Shown here: positions 35,801 to 43,708 of the stretch, piece after piece
Layout: every line of letters starts with the position of its first letter
Numbering within the stretch: the first letter of the stretch is position 1
NCBI GenBank assembly: GCA_905234765.1
Contig: CAJOIF010000012.1
Location: 1 to 52,397 of the forward strand
Length of the DNA: 52,397 bases
From: an uncultured Bacteroidales bacterium
GTDB taxonomy: Bacteria; Bacteroidota; Bacteroidia; Bacteroidales; F082
Direction: 5' to 3'
The notes under the pieces: model-generated
Databases searched by the model: none
Told to the model about the DNA's origin: nothing
Seen by the model: only the letters and a program-made list of their open reading frames with translations
Position numbers and translations under genes: made by a program

Positions 35801-36568
35801 GTGAATGACCAAGTGAAGGGTAGACATTATTATGCTACCTATATTGGCAACGATTTATGGTACGGCACTTTAAATACATTGGAAAGTGGTCAAGGTTACA
35901 TGTATTTGTCGAATAGCAATGAAACCAAGACATTGACTTATCAGACAGGACGCAACGGTTGTTTTGTCGGCAACATTACTACGGAGAGGAACCATTTTAC
36001 GCCCTCCTGCGAAAACTATGCAGACAACCTTACCATAACTGCTGTGATTGAACCTGATGGTGCCGAACTTTATTCCAATGAATATGAATTAGCTGCTTTC
36101 GTGGATGATGAGTGTCGGGGTAGTGTCAAATTGATGTATGTGGAACCCATTGACCGTTATGTGGCTTTTCTACTAGTTTATGGCGACGCCGAAGAAGATA
36201 TGCATTTTGTGTTGACCGACGGATTGGAAACTATCCTATCTGATGATGTGTTTAATTTTGTCGCAGATAAAACAATAGGAACAATTACCCATCCTGCCAT
36301 AATCCACTTTGGAACTTTGGGTGTGGATGGCAATCAGAGAGAGTATATCAATGTGTTCCCCAACCCTTCCAAGGGCATCTTTAATATTGAAGGTAACGAG
36401 ATAATAAAGAAAGTGGAGGTCATCAATGCCTTCGGACAGACTATTCTTTCAGAGGAGGCCGGAAACAATCATATTCAAATCGATCTGAAAGATAAAGCCG
36501 CTGGTATTTATTTGCTACGTGTCTTTACTAACAATGGAAATAATACAATTCAAATAATTAAAGAATAA
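32834..36568 (+). CDS. BspA-like T9SS surface protein, main part after the amber stop
   Basis: Continues the reading frame from 32273 without shift; its nominal start is TTG, and no ATG lies close to the stop. Domains in order: the end of the LRR region (SSIGINAFYKC), a module starting NSRFSIGNTTQVYFSQGNLQF with WRTLTDDEWDYLL and VRLVAS (33055-33750), one 73-residue repeat, a second copy of the module (about 34000-34780: GKFSIDDSTQVFFSRGNLQF, WRTLTHEEWLYLF), three more repeats of the PEAGGTITGAGTY...GYTFLNWT type, and two beta-rich domains (WNWWSTYIE, GWNWVGFPSSQ). The T9SS sorting domain closes it (NVFPNPSKGIFNIEG...GIYLLRVF). It is probably exported and attached at the cell surface. The next gene begins one base after its stop. 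Confidence 0.85.
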   Translation: MSSIGINAFYKCNSLTSIISFAETPPTLGNNAFNYVDKSIPVQIPCGSLQDYHNTSGWNDFTNYVTPCAPTGGVNSRFSIGNTTQVYFSQGNLQFQASTNTWRFAENQWDAIGEDNANISDSYDGWIDLFGWGTGDDPNPTQCTAFNSDYESFVDWGSNPISNGGNTANLWRTLTDDEWDYLLFSRVTISGVRYAKATVNGVAGLIILPDDWSSSYYTLNNANGGAYENNTISLTTWESVFEAHGAVFLPAAGIRGGTTVYYAGMDGFYWSSTSENSESANCFEFSESFFGLIGNERYCGQSVRLVASAPTVYAVNATSSPEEGGLVTGEGVYEFGHTCTLTASPNAGYTFVKWSENAIEVSAEASYSFVVLGNRNLVANYQGQSIPIGAINGKFSIDDSTQVFFSRGNLQFIGSAEIPYWKFADNQWDYLGTTTGQGSADQNVDRDLFGWGTSGFNHGANCYQPWSTNSSHSNYYAYGSDTCNLFDQTGWADWGCNVIINGGNQLNYGWRTLTHEEWLYLFNNRSTPSGIRYAKAKVNDVCCVILLPDDWNADYYSLNQTNNTSANFSSNIITASQWAVLEEHGAVLLPEAGYRSGTTVKYAGSEGYYWSSSYKSTVYAWNVDLRSSSLNAGGTYYRYFGHSVRLVCNVPVPCSINATTNPAEGGTVNGAGTYNHFETCTLTATANEGYTFLNWTHDGEVVSTNAAYSFTVTGPATYTANFELNSYEITATANPEAGGTITGAGTYDHGASCTLTATAAEGYTFLNWTHDGEVVSTSAAYSFTVTGPASYTANFELNSYEITAMANPEAGGTITGAGMYNHLGTCTLTATANEGYMFVNWTENGVVVSTDASYSFTVTEVASFVANFDFVHSQPLSFGWNWWSTYIEMEGVDGLEMLKNNLGNSCVRIQSRSQYLDNYTDFWYGTLTEITNEQSYRIRTNTECDAALIGTLANPEDHPITISNGWNWVGFPSSQNVSLSVALSGFSPEVNDQVKGRHYYATYIGNDLWYGTLNTLESGQGYMYLSNSNETKTLTYQTGRNGCFVGNITTERNHFTPSCENYADNLTITAVIEPDGAELYSNEYELAAFVDDECRGSVKLMYVEPIDRYVAFLLVYGDAEEDMHFVLTDGLETILSDDVFNFVADKTIGTITHPAIIHFGTLGVDGNQREYINVFPNPSKGIFNIEGNEIIKKVEVINAFGQTILSEEAGNNHIQIDLKDKAAGIYLLRVFTNNGNNTIQIIKE

Positions 36569-36569
36569 G

Positions 36570-39500
36570 ATGAAAAAAACAGTTTTATTTTTGATTGCAT
36601 GTCTGACAAGCACCATCCTGTTCTCTCAGACATATTGGAGCCCTGTAAGCGCAGGGACATCGGGTAGTATGGTGTTGATAGGAAAGATCCAAATCAACGG
36701 CGTAGACCAGGCTTCTGACCAACTAGAACTTGGGGTATTCTGCGGCGACGAGTGCCGTGGTGCATGCATAGCCCATCTGTTCACCTATGTCCAACCGAAC
36801 TATTATATGGTGGATCCTATGGTGTATGGAGATGCAGGAAACATCTATACATTTAAATTGTATGACCATGGTTTAAACCAAGAGCTTGATGTTACCGCTC
36901 CCGAATCCATTCCTTTTACTGAAAACGGTTATGGCACTGTTTTTTCACCCTATGTTTTGAATTTTATTGAAACATACACGGTTACAGTCACTGCCGACCC
37001 TATAGCAGGAGGTGATGTGAGTGGCGATGGAACCTATGACGAAGGGCAAAGTTGTACCGTAATAGCCACACCTAGTACAGGCTATGATTTTATCAACTGG
37101 ACCGAAAACGGCACGCAAGTATCTTCAAATGCTAATTACACCTTTACCGTAACCGCCAACCGAAACCTTGTTGCACATTTTCAACTACAAAGTTTTACGA
37201 TTACGACCGACGTTAATCCAACGACTGGTGGTAGCGTTTCTGGCAGTGGCACCTATAACTATGGAGCGAGTTGTACTCTAACCGCAACACCCGCTACGGG
37301 CTATAGCTTCACCAATTGGACTAAGGATGGTGTGACGGTATCAACGAATGCCAACTACACCTTTACGGTTACTTCAGCAGGCAACTATGTCGCCAATTTC
37401 ACCGTCAATACATACCAAATTACTGCAACAGCCAATCCGTCGGCAGGTGGCACTATCACAGGTACAGGCACATACAACCACGGTACATCCTGCACGTTGA
37501 CTGCCACTGCCAATGAAGGCTACACTTTCGTCAACTGGACAAAAGACGGCGAGGTTGTTTCCACGAACGCCACTTACAGCTTTACGGTGACGGAGGCGGC
37601 CGACTTTGTGGCCAACTTCGAGCTGAACAGCTACGGAATCACCGCCACAGCAATTCCTACAGCAGGCGGCACCATCACGGGTGCAGGCACATACAACCAC
37701 TTCGAGACGTGCACGCTGACGGCCACGGCAGCCGAAGGCTACACGTTCCTTTACTGGATTCATGGTGGCGAACAAGTTTCCTGGAACGCCGTGTACAGCT
37801 TCACGGTGACAGGCCCTGCCCAAGACACTGCGTACTTCGAGCTGAACAGCTACGGGATCACTGCCACTGCCAGTCCCGAGGCGGGCGGCACCATCACAGG
37901 TGCGGGCACATATAACCACTTCGAGACGTGCACGTTGACGGCCACTGCCAACGAAGGTTATGCATTTGTCAACTGGACAAAGAACGGCAACGTGATCTCC
38001 ACGAACGCCACTTACAGCTTTACAGTGACGGAAACAGCCAGTTTTGTAGCCAACTTTGAGCTGAACAGCTACGGGATCACCGCCACTGCCAGTCCCGAGG
38101 CGGGCGGCACCATTACAGGTGCGGGCACATATAACCACTTCGAGACGTGCACTTTGACTACCACTGCCAACGAAGGCTACGCATTTGTCAACTGGACAAA
38201 AGACGGCGAGATTGTTTCCACGAATGCCACGTACAGCTTTACAGTGACGGAATCGGCGACTTATGTTGCCCACTTCCAAATACAAAGCTACACCGTCACG
38301 ATCTCGGCCAATCCGACAACAGGAGGAACAGTGAGCGGCGGTGGTACATACACATACGGCCAAAGTTGTACCGTACATGCTACGGCAAACACGGGCTACA
38401 CTTTCGTGAATTGGACGGAGAACGGGACACAAGTGTCGACCAACGCCGACTACACTTTCACAGTGACGGGAAACAAAAACCTTGTAGCTCACTTCTCGGC
38501 ATCAAGCTACATTATCACAGCAATGGCTAATCCAGTCGAAGGAGGCATAGTCAGTGGTAGCGGTGGATACAATTATGGTGACCAGTGCACATTAACTGCC
38601 ACTGCCAACGAAGGCTACACGTTTGTTAACTGGACAAAAGACGGCGAGGAGGTTTCCACGAACACCACATATAGCTTTACAGTGACGGAAACTGCCAGCT
38701 TTGTAGCCAACTTCGAGCTGAACAGCTACGAAATCACTGCCACAGCAAGTCCTACAGCAGGCGGTACCGTCACGGGTGCAGGCACATACAACTACGGTAC
38801 ATCCTGCACGTTGACTCCCACAGCTAACGAAGGCTACACGTTTGTCAACTGGACAAAAGACGGCAACGTGGTCTCCACGAACGCCACTTACAGCTTTACA
38901 GTAACGGAAGTGGCCAGCTTCATAGCCAACTTTGAGTTGAACAGCTACGAGATTAGCGTCACAGCCAGTCCTACGGCAAGCGGCATTGTCACTGGCGCGG
39001 GCACATACAACCATGGTACATCCTGTACTTTGACTGCCACTGCCAACGAAGGCTATACGTTTGTCAACTGGACAAAAGCAGGCGAGGAAGTTTCCACGAA
39101 TGCCACCTATAGCTTTACAGTGACCGAATCGGCGACCTATGTTGCCCACTTCCAATTACAAAGCTACACCGTCACGATCTCGGCCAACCCAACAACGGGA
39201 GGAACAGTGAATGGTGGTGGAACATACACTTACGGCCAAAATTGCATCGTGCACGCCGCGGCAAACACAGGCTATACTTTCGTAAATTGGACGGAGAACG
39301 GGACACAGGTGTCGACCAATGTCAACTACGTTTTCACCGTAACAGGAAACAGAAACCTGGTGGCTCACTTCTCGACATCTAGCTATATCATCACAGCAAC
39401 GGCTTATCCGGCAGAAGGTGGAACGGTTACTGGTAGCGGTGGATACAATTATGGTGACCATTGCACATTAACGGCCACGGCCAACCAAGGCTACACCTTC

Positions 39501-40073
39501 GTCAAATGGACCAAGAACGGGACGCAAGTTTCTGCCAATGCATACTACACTTTCACTGTTACCGAGTCGGCCACATATGTTGCACATTTCCAAGCCCAGA
39601 GTTATACTATTTCGGTTTCGGCAGACCCAACGGAAGGAGGAATAATAAACGGTGGAGGTACATATACTTATGGCCAAACCTGTACCTTAAACGTTGAGCC
39701 AAACGAAAACTACATCTTCATCAACTGGACCGAGAATGGCAATGAGGTTTCCACAGATGCTAATTACACCTTTACAGTGAGTAGCAACCGTACCTTAGTC
39801 GCACATCTACAGTATGTCGATGTCATATCAGAATCGAGCGCCATTGAGGTTGCGGTTTACCCGAACCCCACCAATTACATACTAATAGTGGAAACTAATG
39901 AACCAGTTGACTTGTTTGAAATCTATTCGCTCACAGGCGCTTTGGTTTACAGCCAAAGCGATTGTGATGAAACAATTAGAATTGATGTTAGTCAATATGC
40001 GATTGGCACTTACACAGTCAGACTGACCACAAACGATGCAGTAATCGTCAGGAAGTTTGTGAAGACCCGCTAA
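36570..40073 (+). CDS. T9SS surface protein with 13 tandem 73-residue repeats
   Basis: A 1,167-residue exported protein: signal peptide MKKTVLFLIACLTSTILFSQ; an N-terminal beta domain (WSPVSAGTSGSMVLIGKIQ, GVFCGDECRGAC) related to one in the protein before it; then 13 head-to-tail repeats of 73 residues (219 bp, about 36970-39815), each like TATANPxAGGTITGxGTY, CTLTATANEGYTFVNWT, SFTVT, VANFELN. These resemble the divergent InlB B-repeat group of bacterial adhesins. The C-terminus is a T9SS sorting domain (VAVYPNPTNYILIVETNEP...GTYTVRL). Some repeats are almost identical at DNA level to each other and to repeats in the gene upstream, so recombination is likely. It starts one base after that gene's stop. 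Probable role: adhesion or surface layer; the ligand is unknown. Confidence 0.9.
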   Translation: MKKTVLFLIACLTSTILFSQTYWSPVSAGTSGSMVLIGKIQINGVDQASDQLELGVFCGDECRGACIAHLFTYVQPNYYMVDPMVYGDAGNIYTFKLYDHGLNQELDVTAPESIPFTENGYGTVFSPYVLNFIETYTVTVTADPIAGGDVSGDGTYDEGQSCTVIATPSTGYDFINWTENGTQVSSNANYTFTVTANRNLVAHFQLQSFTITTDVNPTTGGSVSGSGTYNYGASCTLTATPATGYSFTNWTKDGVTVSTNANYTFTVTSAGNYVANFTVNTYQITATANPSAGGTITGTGTYNHGTSCTLTATANEGYTFVNWTKDGEVVSTNATYSFTVTEAADFVANFELNSYGITATAIPTAGGTITGAGTYNHFETCTLTATAAEGYTFLYWIHGGEQVSWNAVYSFTVTGPAQDTAYFELNSYGITATASPEAGGTITGAGTYNHFETCTLTATANEGYAFVNWTKNGNVISTNATYSFTVTETASFVANFELNSYGITATASPEAGGTITGAGTYNHFETCTLTTTANEGYAFVNWTKDGEIVSTNATYSFTVTESATYVAHFQIQSYTVTISANPTTGGTVSGGGTYTYGQSCTVHATANTGYTFVNWTENGTQVSTNADYTFTVTGNKNLVAHFSASSYIITAMANPVEGGIVSGSGGYNYGDQCTLTATANEGYTFVNWTKDGEEVSTNTTYSFTVTETASFVANFELNSYEITATASPTAGGTVTGAGTYNYGTSCTLTPTANEGYTFVNWTKDGNVVSTNATYSFTVTEVASFIANFELNSYEISVTASPTASGIVTGAGTYNHGTSCTLTATANEGYTFVNWTKAGEEVSTNATYSFTVTESATYVAHFQLQSYTVTISANPTTGGTVNGGGTYTYGQNCIVHAAANTGYTFVNWTENGTQVSTNVNYVFTVTGNRNLVAHFSTSSYIITATAYPAEGGTVTGSGGYNYGDHCTLTATANQGYTFVKWTKNGTQVSANAYYTFTVTESATYVAHFQAQSYTISVSADPTEGGIINGGGTYTYGQTCTLNVEPNENYIFINWTENGNEVSTDANYTFTVSSNRTLVAHLQYVDVISESSAIEVAVYPNPTNYILIVETNEPVDLFEIYSLTGALVYSQSDCDETIRIDVSQYAIGTYTVRLTTNDAVIVRKFVKTR
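36970..39815 (+). repeat. Tandem array of thirteen 219-bp coding repeats
   Basis: Thirteen units of 219 bp keep the frame. They fall into subtypes: one with GTYNHFETC or GTYNHGTSC, one with GTYTYGQSC, one with GGYNYGDQC. The last two occur as an ordered pair twice (units 7-8 and 11-12), which points to block duplication. Four related units are in the gene before it (about 33766-33985 and 34789-35445). Confidence 0.88.
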
Positions 40074-40118
40074 GTTTTCCTTTTCACAAGGAAAGAAGAG
40101 AGGTTTTCTTCTTGTTTT

Positions 40119-40172
40119 AAAACCCATATTTTGCCGGAAGGATTGTATTTCCTATCGGGAGATATGGGTTTT
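40119..40172 (+). terminator. Possible terminator after the surface-protein operon
   Basis: A perfect 11-bp inverted pair AAAACCCATAT (40119-40129) and ATATGGGTTTT (40162-40172) encloses 32 nt and is followed by GTGTCTTT. The loop is long and the T run weak, so efficiency is uncertain. Confidence 0.5.
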
Positions 40173-40244
40173 GTGTCTTTAAAGTATTATTTTTATAGTT
40201 GAAAATCAATAATTTAAAAATTATTTCATCAAAAATATAATAAA

Positions 40245-40289
40245 ACAACTAAAAAAATAGTTGTATATATAAAATATTCTATATATTTG
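40245..40289 (+). promoter_or_regulatory. Promoter with inverted-repeat operator before blaI-like gene
   Basis: TTG (40261-40263) and TATATTTG (40282-40289) with 18 bp between them form a Bacteroidota-type promoter, about 30 nt before the ATG at 40320. An inverted repeat ACAACTA (40245-40251) / TAGTTGT (40258-40264) covers the TTG box, where a BlaI-type repressor would block transcription. That the repressor below binds here is inference (autoregulation is the family rule). Confidence 0.62.
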
Positions 40290-40319
40290 CAGCGTCAAAT
40301 CATCAAAAAGTCTATTACC

Positions 40320-40694
40320 ATGAAAGAATTGACCAAAGGAGAGGAGCAAGTGATGCAAGTCATTTGGAGCATCGGGCAGGGCTTCGCCAATGAGATCATG
40401 GCGGCTTTCCCCGAGCCCAAGCCGGCCTACAACACCGTGCTGACTGTCATCAAGATATTGGAAAACAAAGGCTTCGTGAAGCACGAGACCTTCTGTCGCG
40501 CCAACCGCTACAGCGCCGCCGTTAGCAAGGAAGAATACTCGCAGCGCTATCTCGGCAGCGTTGTGGAACGCTATTTCAACAATTCCTATTTAGACCTTGT
40601 TTCGGCCTTCGCCAAAAAGGAGAACTTCAGTCTCGAGGAGTTGGAGGCCTTGAAAAAGGTGATCGACGAAGCCATAACCGAAGAAAGGAAATAA
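40320..40694 (+). CDS. BlaI/MecI/CopY family transcriptional repressor
   Basis: A 124-residue DNA-binding protein with the winged-helix of BlaI/MecI: LTKGEEQVMQVIWSIGQGFANEIMAAF, then the recognition region PAYNTVLTVIKILENKGFVKHE (about 37-58) and a C-terminal dimer/cleavage helix region. The usual partner is a membrane M56 protease that senses a signal and causes the repressor to be cut; the M56 gene follows after 3 nt. An inverted repeat over the promoter at 40245-40264 suits autoregulation. No beta-lactamase is nearby, so antibiotic resistance is not implied. The start at 40320 matches the family N-terminus (an open extension to 40287 overlaps the promoter). Confidence 0.93.
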   Translation: MKELTKGEEQVMQVIWSIGQGFANEIMAAFPEPKPAYNTVLTVIKILENKGFVKHETFCRANRYSAAVSKEEYSQRYLGSVVERYFNNSYLDLVSAFAKKENFSLEELEALKKVIDEAITEERK

Positions 40695-40697
40695 GCC

Positions 40698-43058
40698 ATG
40701 AACGCAAAAGAATTATTCATCGGTCACCTGTTGCCTATAGCCGCAACAATCGCAGTGCTTTGGTTGGTGTATCGTCTGTTGTTCCGAAACAGCAACCGGC
40801 TGAAATTCAACCGTTACTTCCTGCTGACGAGCATATTACTGGCCTTGGCCATGCCTCTACTTGGCTTGTTGTCGGGAATGGAAGTCCCTCAGATGGCCAC
40901 CTTAAAGCATAACATTTTTAACGGCACGATGCTGAACGAAGTCATCGTCACGCCCGACGGTCAGCCCGTCCTACCTGAAGTGACGGTGACGACAGACACA
41001 CAATCTCGTTTCAGTGTATGGCAAGTCATAGGCGGCATCTATTTATTAGGTGTCGGCGTGATGACGCTGTTGTTCCTCATCAAGTTGGGGAGACTCATAG
41101 CGCTCATCATCCGTTCGCCAAAGCGCAAAATGGACGGCTGCACTGCAGTATTCACCGGTCGTGAACAAGGTTCGTTCTCATTCTTCCGCTATGCCTTTTT
41201 CCCCAACGAAAATCTGGACCCCGACATCTTACGACATGAGATAAGCCACATCGAACACCATCATTCTTGGGATATTCTCTTTGCCGAGTTGATGATGATC
41301 CTACAATGGTTCAACCCCTTCATCTATCTGTATAAGAAAGAGTTGCAGAGCATTCACGAATACCAAGCCGATCGTGACGTAGTGGCTACCGGTGTGGACA
41401 AAAAGAACTACATGATGCTGATCCTGCAGCAGTGCACGGCTGTCGACTTCAGCGGAATGAGCAATAACTTCAGTTTAATCCTTACCAAAAAACGAATCAA
41501 GATGATTACAAGAAACGAAAAGGCCAAGGGCCTCTGGTGGAGGCTCTTGGCAACATTGCCGGTGCTGGCCGTCCTGCTGATTGCCAACACGAAAGTAGCG
41601 GCACAAGAAAAGACGACCGAAAGTCAACGTATTACGGTTGAAATGGGTCAATTTGAAATCTATGACGATGACGGTTTCCCGATACAGTTGAAGGACACCA
41701 TAATTTACAACGAAGACGGTTCTTACGTCAAATGCGTGACTTCCGATTCCGATGTTTTAGACCCAAATTCTGGTGAGCCGCTAAAGAAAATGACCATTAC
41801 CACACACAAGGCTGACGGTACATCAGCCGACAACATAACTCTTCATTGGGAAATGCATGGCGACACGGCCCTATACACAGCAGAACCATTCAGTATCTCT
41901 GGAGATACATTCAGATTCGACGTCATTCCCGGAGAAGACAACCCTGTTCAGATGATGAGGAATGACAACGACAGCATCTATCAAATTGTTGACGAAATGC
42001 CGATGTTTCCAGGTGGAGAAGCCGCTATGATGAAGTTCGTTGCTAACAATGTCAAATATCCGCAAGAGGCAAAAGACAATGACATCTCTGGCCGTGTGTT
42101 CATCAGTTTCGTCGTTGAGAAAGACGGTAGCGTGTCTAATGTGAAAGTTATGAAAGGCATTGGTGGCGGTTGCGATGAAGAAGCCGTCCGCGTGATCAAA
42201 GGTATGCCGAAATGGAAGCCTGGAAAACAAGATGGCAAACCTGTACGTGTCAGCTACATGATGCCCATCGTTTTCAAACTGACCGAGGGTCAACCAGCCC
42301 AACCTGCCACGAAATCGGATGAAGGCAATACCGATATGAAGCCCGACAAAAACGGTGTCTATCAAATCGTGGAGGAAATGCCTCGTTATCCAGGTGGCGA
42401 GCAAGCCATGATGAAGTATGTCGCAGACAATATCAAATATCCAGAGGAAGCCAAAGACAAGAACATAGCGGGTCGTGTGTTTGTCAGTTTTATTGTTGAG
42501 AAAGACGGCAGTATTGGTGAAGTGAAAGTGATGCGTGGCATCGGTGGCGGCTGCGACGAAGAAGCCGTCCGCGTCATCAAAGGCATGCCGAAATGGACCC
42601 CTGGCAAAGTGAAAGGCGAACCTGTCCGTGTCAGTTATATGATGCCGCTGAATTTCAAATTGTGGGATGGTCAAGAGAGCAAAGGGAGCCTTGCCAATAC
42701 CAAGTATGAAGGCAAAAACACGGGCACCAAAGACGGCGTCATTTATACCATGAACATGACAATGGAATTTGAAAGCAACACAACGGGATACTTTGTCATG
42801 ACACTAACCTCACAGAAGAAGAACGGAGAAACACAAGTTGAATTCCAAGATGTGGGCCTGCCATTTACCTATACCTTTGACGGCAAATCATTAGGTTCCA
42901 TCCAACCGATGAATCCTGATGGCAGCCAACTGGGAGAAACCCCTGCGCCGCCTTGCGGTTTCATCATCAACAAGGATGGCACCATTCTGGTCAACCTTTA
43001 CGACATGAAGGACGATATCGGTGTGGCGGAAATGGTGTTCAAAAAGGTAATGAAATAA
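40698..43058 (+). CDS. BlaR1-like M56 metallopeptidase with two TonB C-terminal domains and a C-terminal extra domain
   Basis: A 786-residue membrane protein. Three helices in the first 130 residues, then an M56 zinc protease site HEISHIEHHH near 180 and a fourth helix (LLATLPVLAVLLIANTKVAAQ, about 284-304). Outside the membrane come two tandem TonB C-terminal-like domains, about 435-535 and 555-655, each with MPxxPGGExAMMKxVAxN, GRVF(I/V)SF(I/V)VEKDGS and GGGCDEEAVRVIKGMPKW. A last beta-rich domain (about 665-786: YTMNMTMEFESNTTGYFVM) looks lipocalin-like. In known BlaR1/MecR1 proteins the sensor is a penicillin-binding domain; here it is replaced by TonB-type domains, as often found in Bacteroidota. 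It is predicted to inactivate the repressor encoded just upstream. Signal unknown. Confidence 0.9.
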   Translation: MNAKELFIGHLLPIAATIAVLWLVYRLLFRNSNRLKFNRYFLLTSILLALAMPLLGLLSGMEVPQMATLKHNIFNGTMLNEVIVTPDGQPVLPEVTVTTDTQSRFSVWQVIGGIYLLGVGVMTLLFLIKLGRLIALIIRSPKRKMDGCTAVFTGREQGSFSFFRYAFFPNENLDPDILRHEISHIEHHHSWDILFAELMMILQWFNPFIYLYKKELQSIHEYQADRDVVATGVDKKNYMMLILQQCTAVDFSGMSNNFSLILTKKRIKMITRNEKAKGLWWRLLATLPVLAVLLIANTKVAAQEKTTESQRITVEMGQFEIYDDDGFPIQLKDTIIYNEDGSYVKCVTSDSDVLDPNSGEPLKKMTITTHKADGTSADNITLHWEMHGDTALYTAEPFSISGDTFRFDVIPGEDNPVQMMRNDNDSIYQIVDEMPMFPGGEAAMMKFVANNVKYPQEAKDNDISGRVFISFVVEKDGSVSNVKVMKGIGGGCDEEAVRVIKGMPKWKPGKQDGKPVRVSYMMPIVFKLTEGQPAQPATKSDEGNTDMKPDKNGVYQIVEEMPRYPGGEQAMMKYVADNIKYPEEAKDKNIAGRVFVSFIVEKDGSIGEVKVMRGIGGGCDEEAVRVIKGMPKWTPGKVKGEPVRVSYMMPLNFKLWDGQESKGSLANTKYEGKNTGTKDGVIYTMNMTMEFESNTTGYFVMTLTSQKKNGETQVEFQDVGLPFTYTFDGKSLGSIQPMNPDGSQLGETPAPPCGFIINKDGTILVNLYDMKDDIGVAEMVFKKVMK

Positions 43059-43060
43059 AC

Positions 43061-43699
43061 CTAAATAATCAACTGTTCCCACCGGATTTTCGGTACATAC
43101 TGCACGCCGTCGTCGTCGCGATAATACGCCAGTTTGTCGCCCGCATCGACGGCTTGCAGTTTTATTTTCTCCGCCCCCTTGCCGATGGCCAAAATCAACA
43201 GCGGGTCGTAAGGCAAATTGAAGGCTTCGGTAATCTTTGCCTTGTTGAACGCCCCAATCATGATGCCGTTCAAGCCCATTTCGGTGGCTTTCAGCAGCAT
43301 GCTCTGTGCGGCGATGCCGAGGTCGATGTCAACGAACTTGTTTTCGGGCACGGTGCTGCAGATGATGATGAAGGCCTCGGGCTCAGTGCCAGGGTAGGGG
43401 AGATGGAGTTCAGGCAGCAAACCACCCAATTTCATGTTCTGTGCAATAGTGTCGCCCCCCGTTTCCTTGGTGACCAACTTGAAGCGGAGCACTTGTTGGT
43501 TCTTTGCCGAGGCGATTTTCGTGTTTACCGCAACGATGCGTTCCAGCATGTCGCGTTTCACCTCAAAGTTTTGGTCATAACCGCGATAACTGCGGTTTTT
43601 CTCCATTACCGTTTCAATCGAAGTGTGCTTTACTACGGTCTTCTTGGCGCCCTTGCCAAAGACTTCCTCATAACGTTTTTCTAAATATCCGTCGGCCAT
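43061..43699 (-). CDS. Nitroreductase family protein
   Basis: A 212-residue FMN-dependent oxidoreductase-like protein. IETVMEKNRSYRGYDQNFEVKRDMLERIV (about 28-56) is the family's flavin-binding start (R-S-Y/F-R), LGIAAQSMLLKATEMGLNGIMIGAF (about 126-150) is the central helix and glycine segment, and LLILAIGKG the closing strand. Such enzymes reduce nitro or quinone compounds with NAD(P)H; the natural substrate is unknown. The gene converges tail to tail with the M56 gene only 2 bp away, and the C10 protease gene lies upstream with a 9-nt gap, so both may share the promoter at 44830-44859. Confidence 0.92.
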   Translation of the reverse strand: MADGYLEKRYEEVFGKGAKKTVVKHTSIETVMEKNRSYRGYDQNFEVKRDMLERIVAVNTKIASAKNQQVLRFKLVTKETGGDTIAQNMKLGGLLPELHLPYPGTEPEAFIIICSTVPENKFVDIDLGIAAQSMLLKATEMGLNGIMIGAFNKAKITEAFNLPYDPLLILAIGKGAEKIKLQAVDAGDKLAYYRDDDGVQYVPKIRWEQLII

Positions 43700-43708
43700 A
43701 AATGTAAT

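Noticed and set aside
36970..39815. CRISPR-like array
   Set aside because: The 219-bp units are contiguous, in frame and without spacers, and they encode protein domains.
40320..43058. Beta-lactam resistance operon
   Set aside because: The BlaI/M56 pair has no beta-lactamase or penicillin-binding sensor domain, so resistance is not supported.
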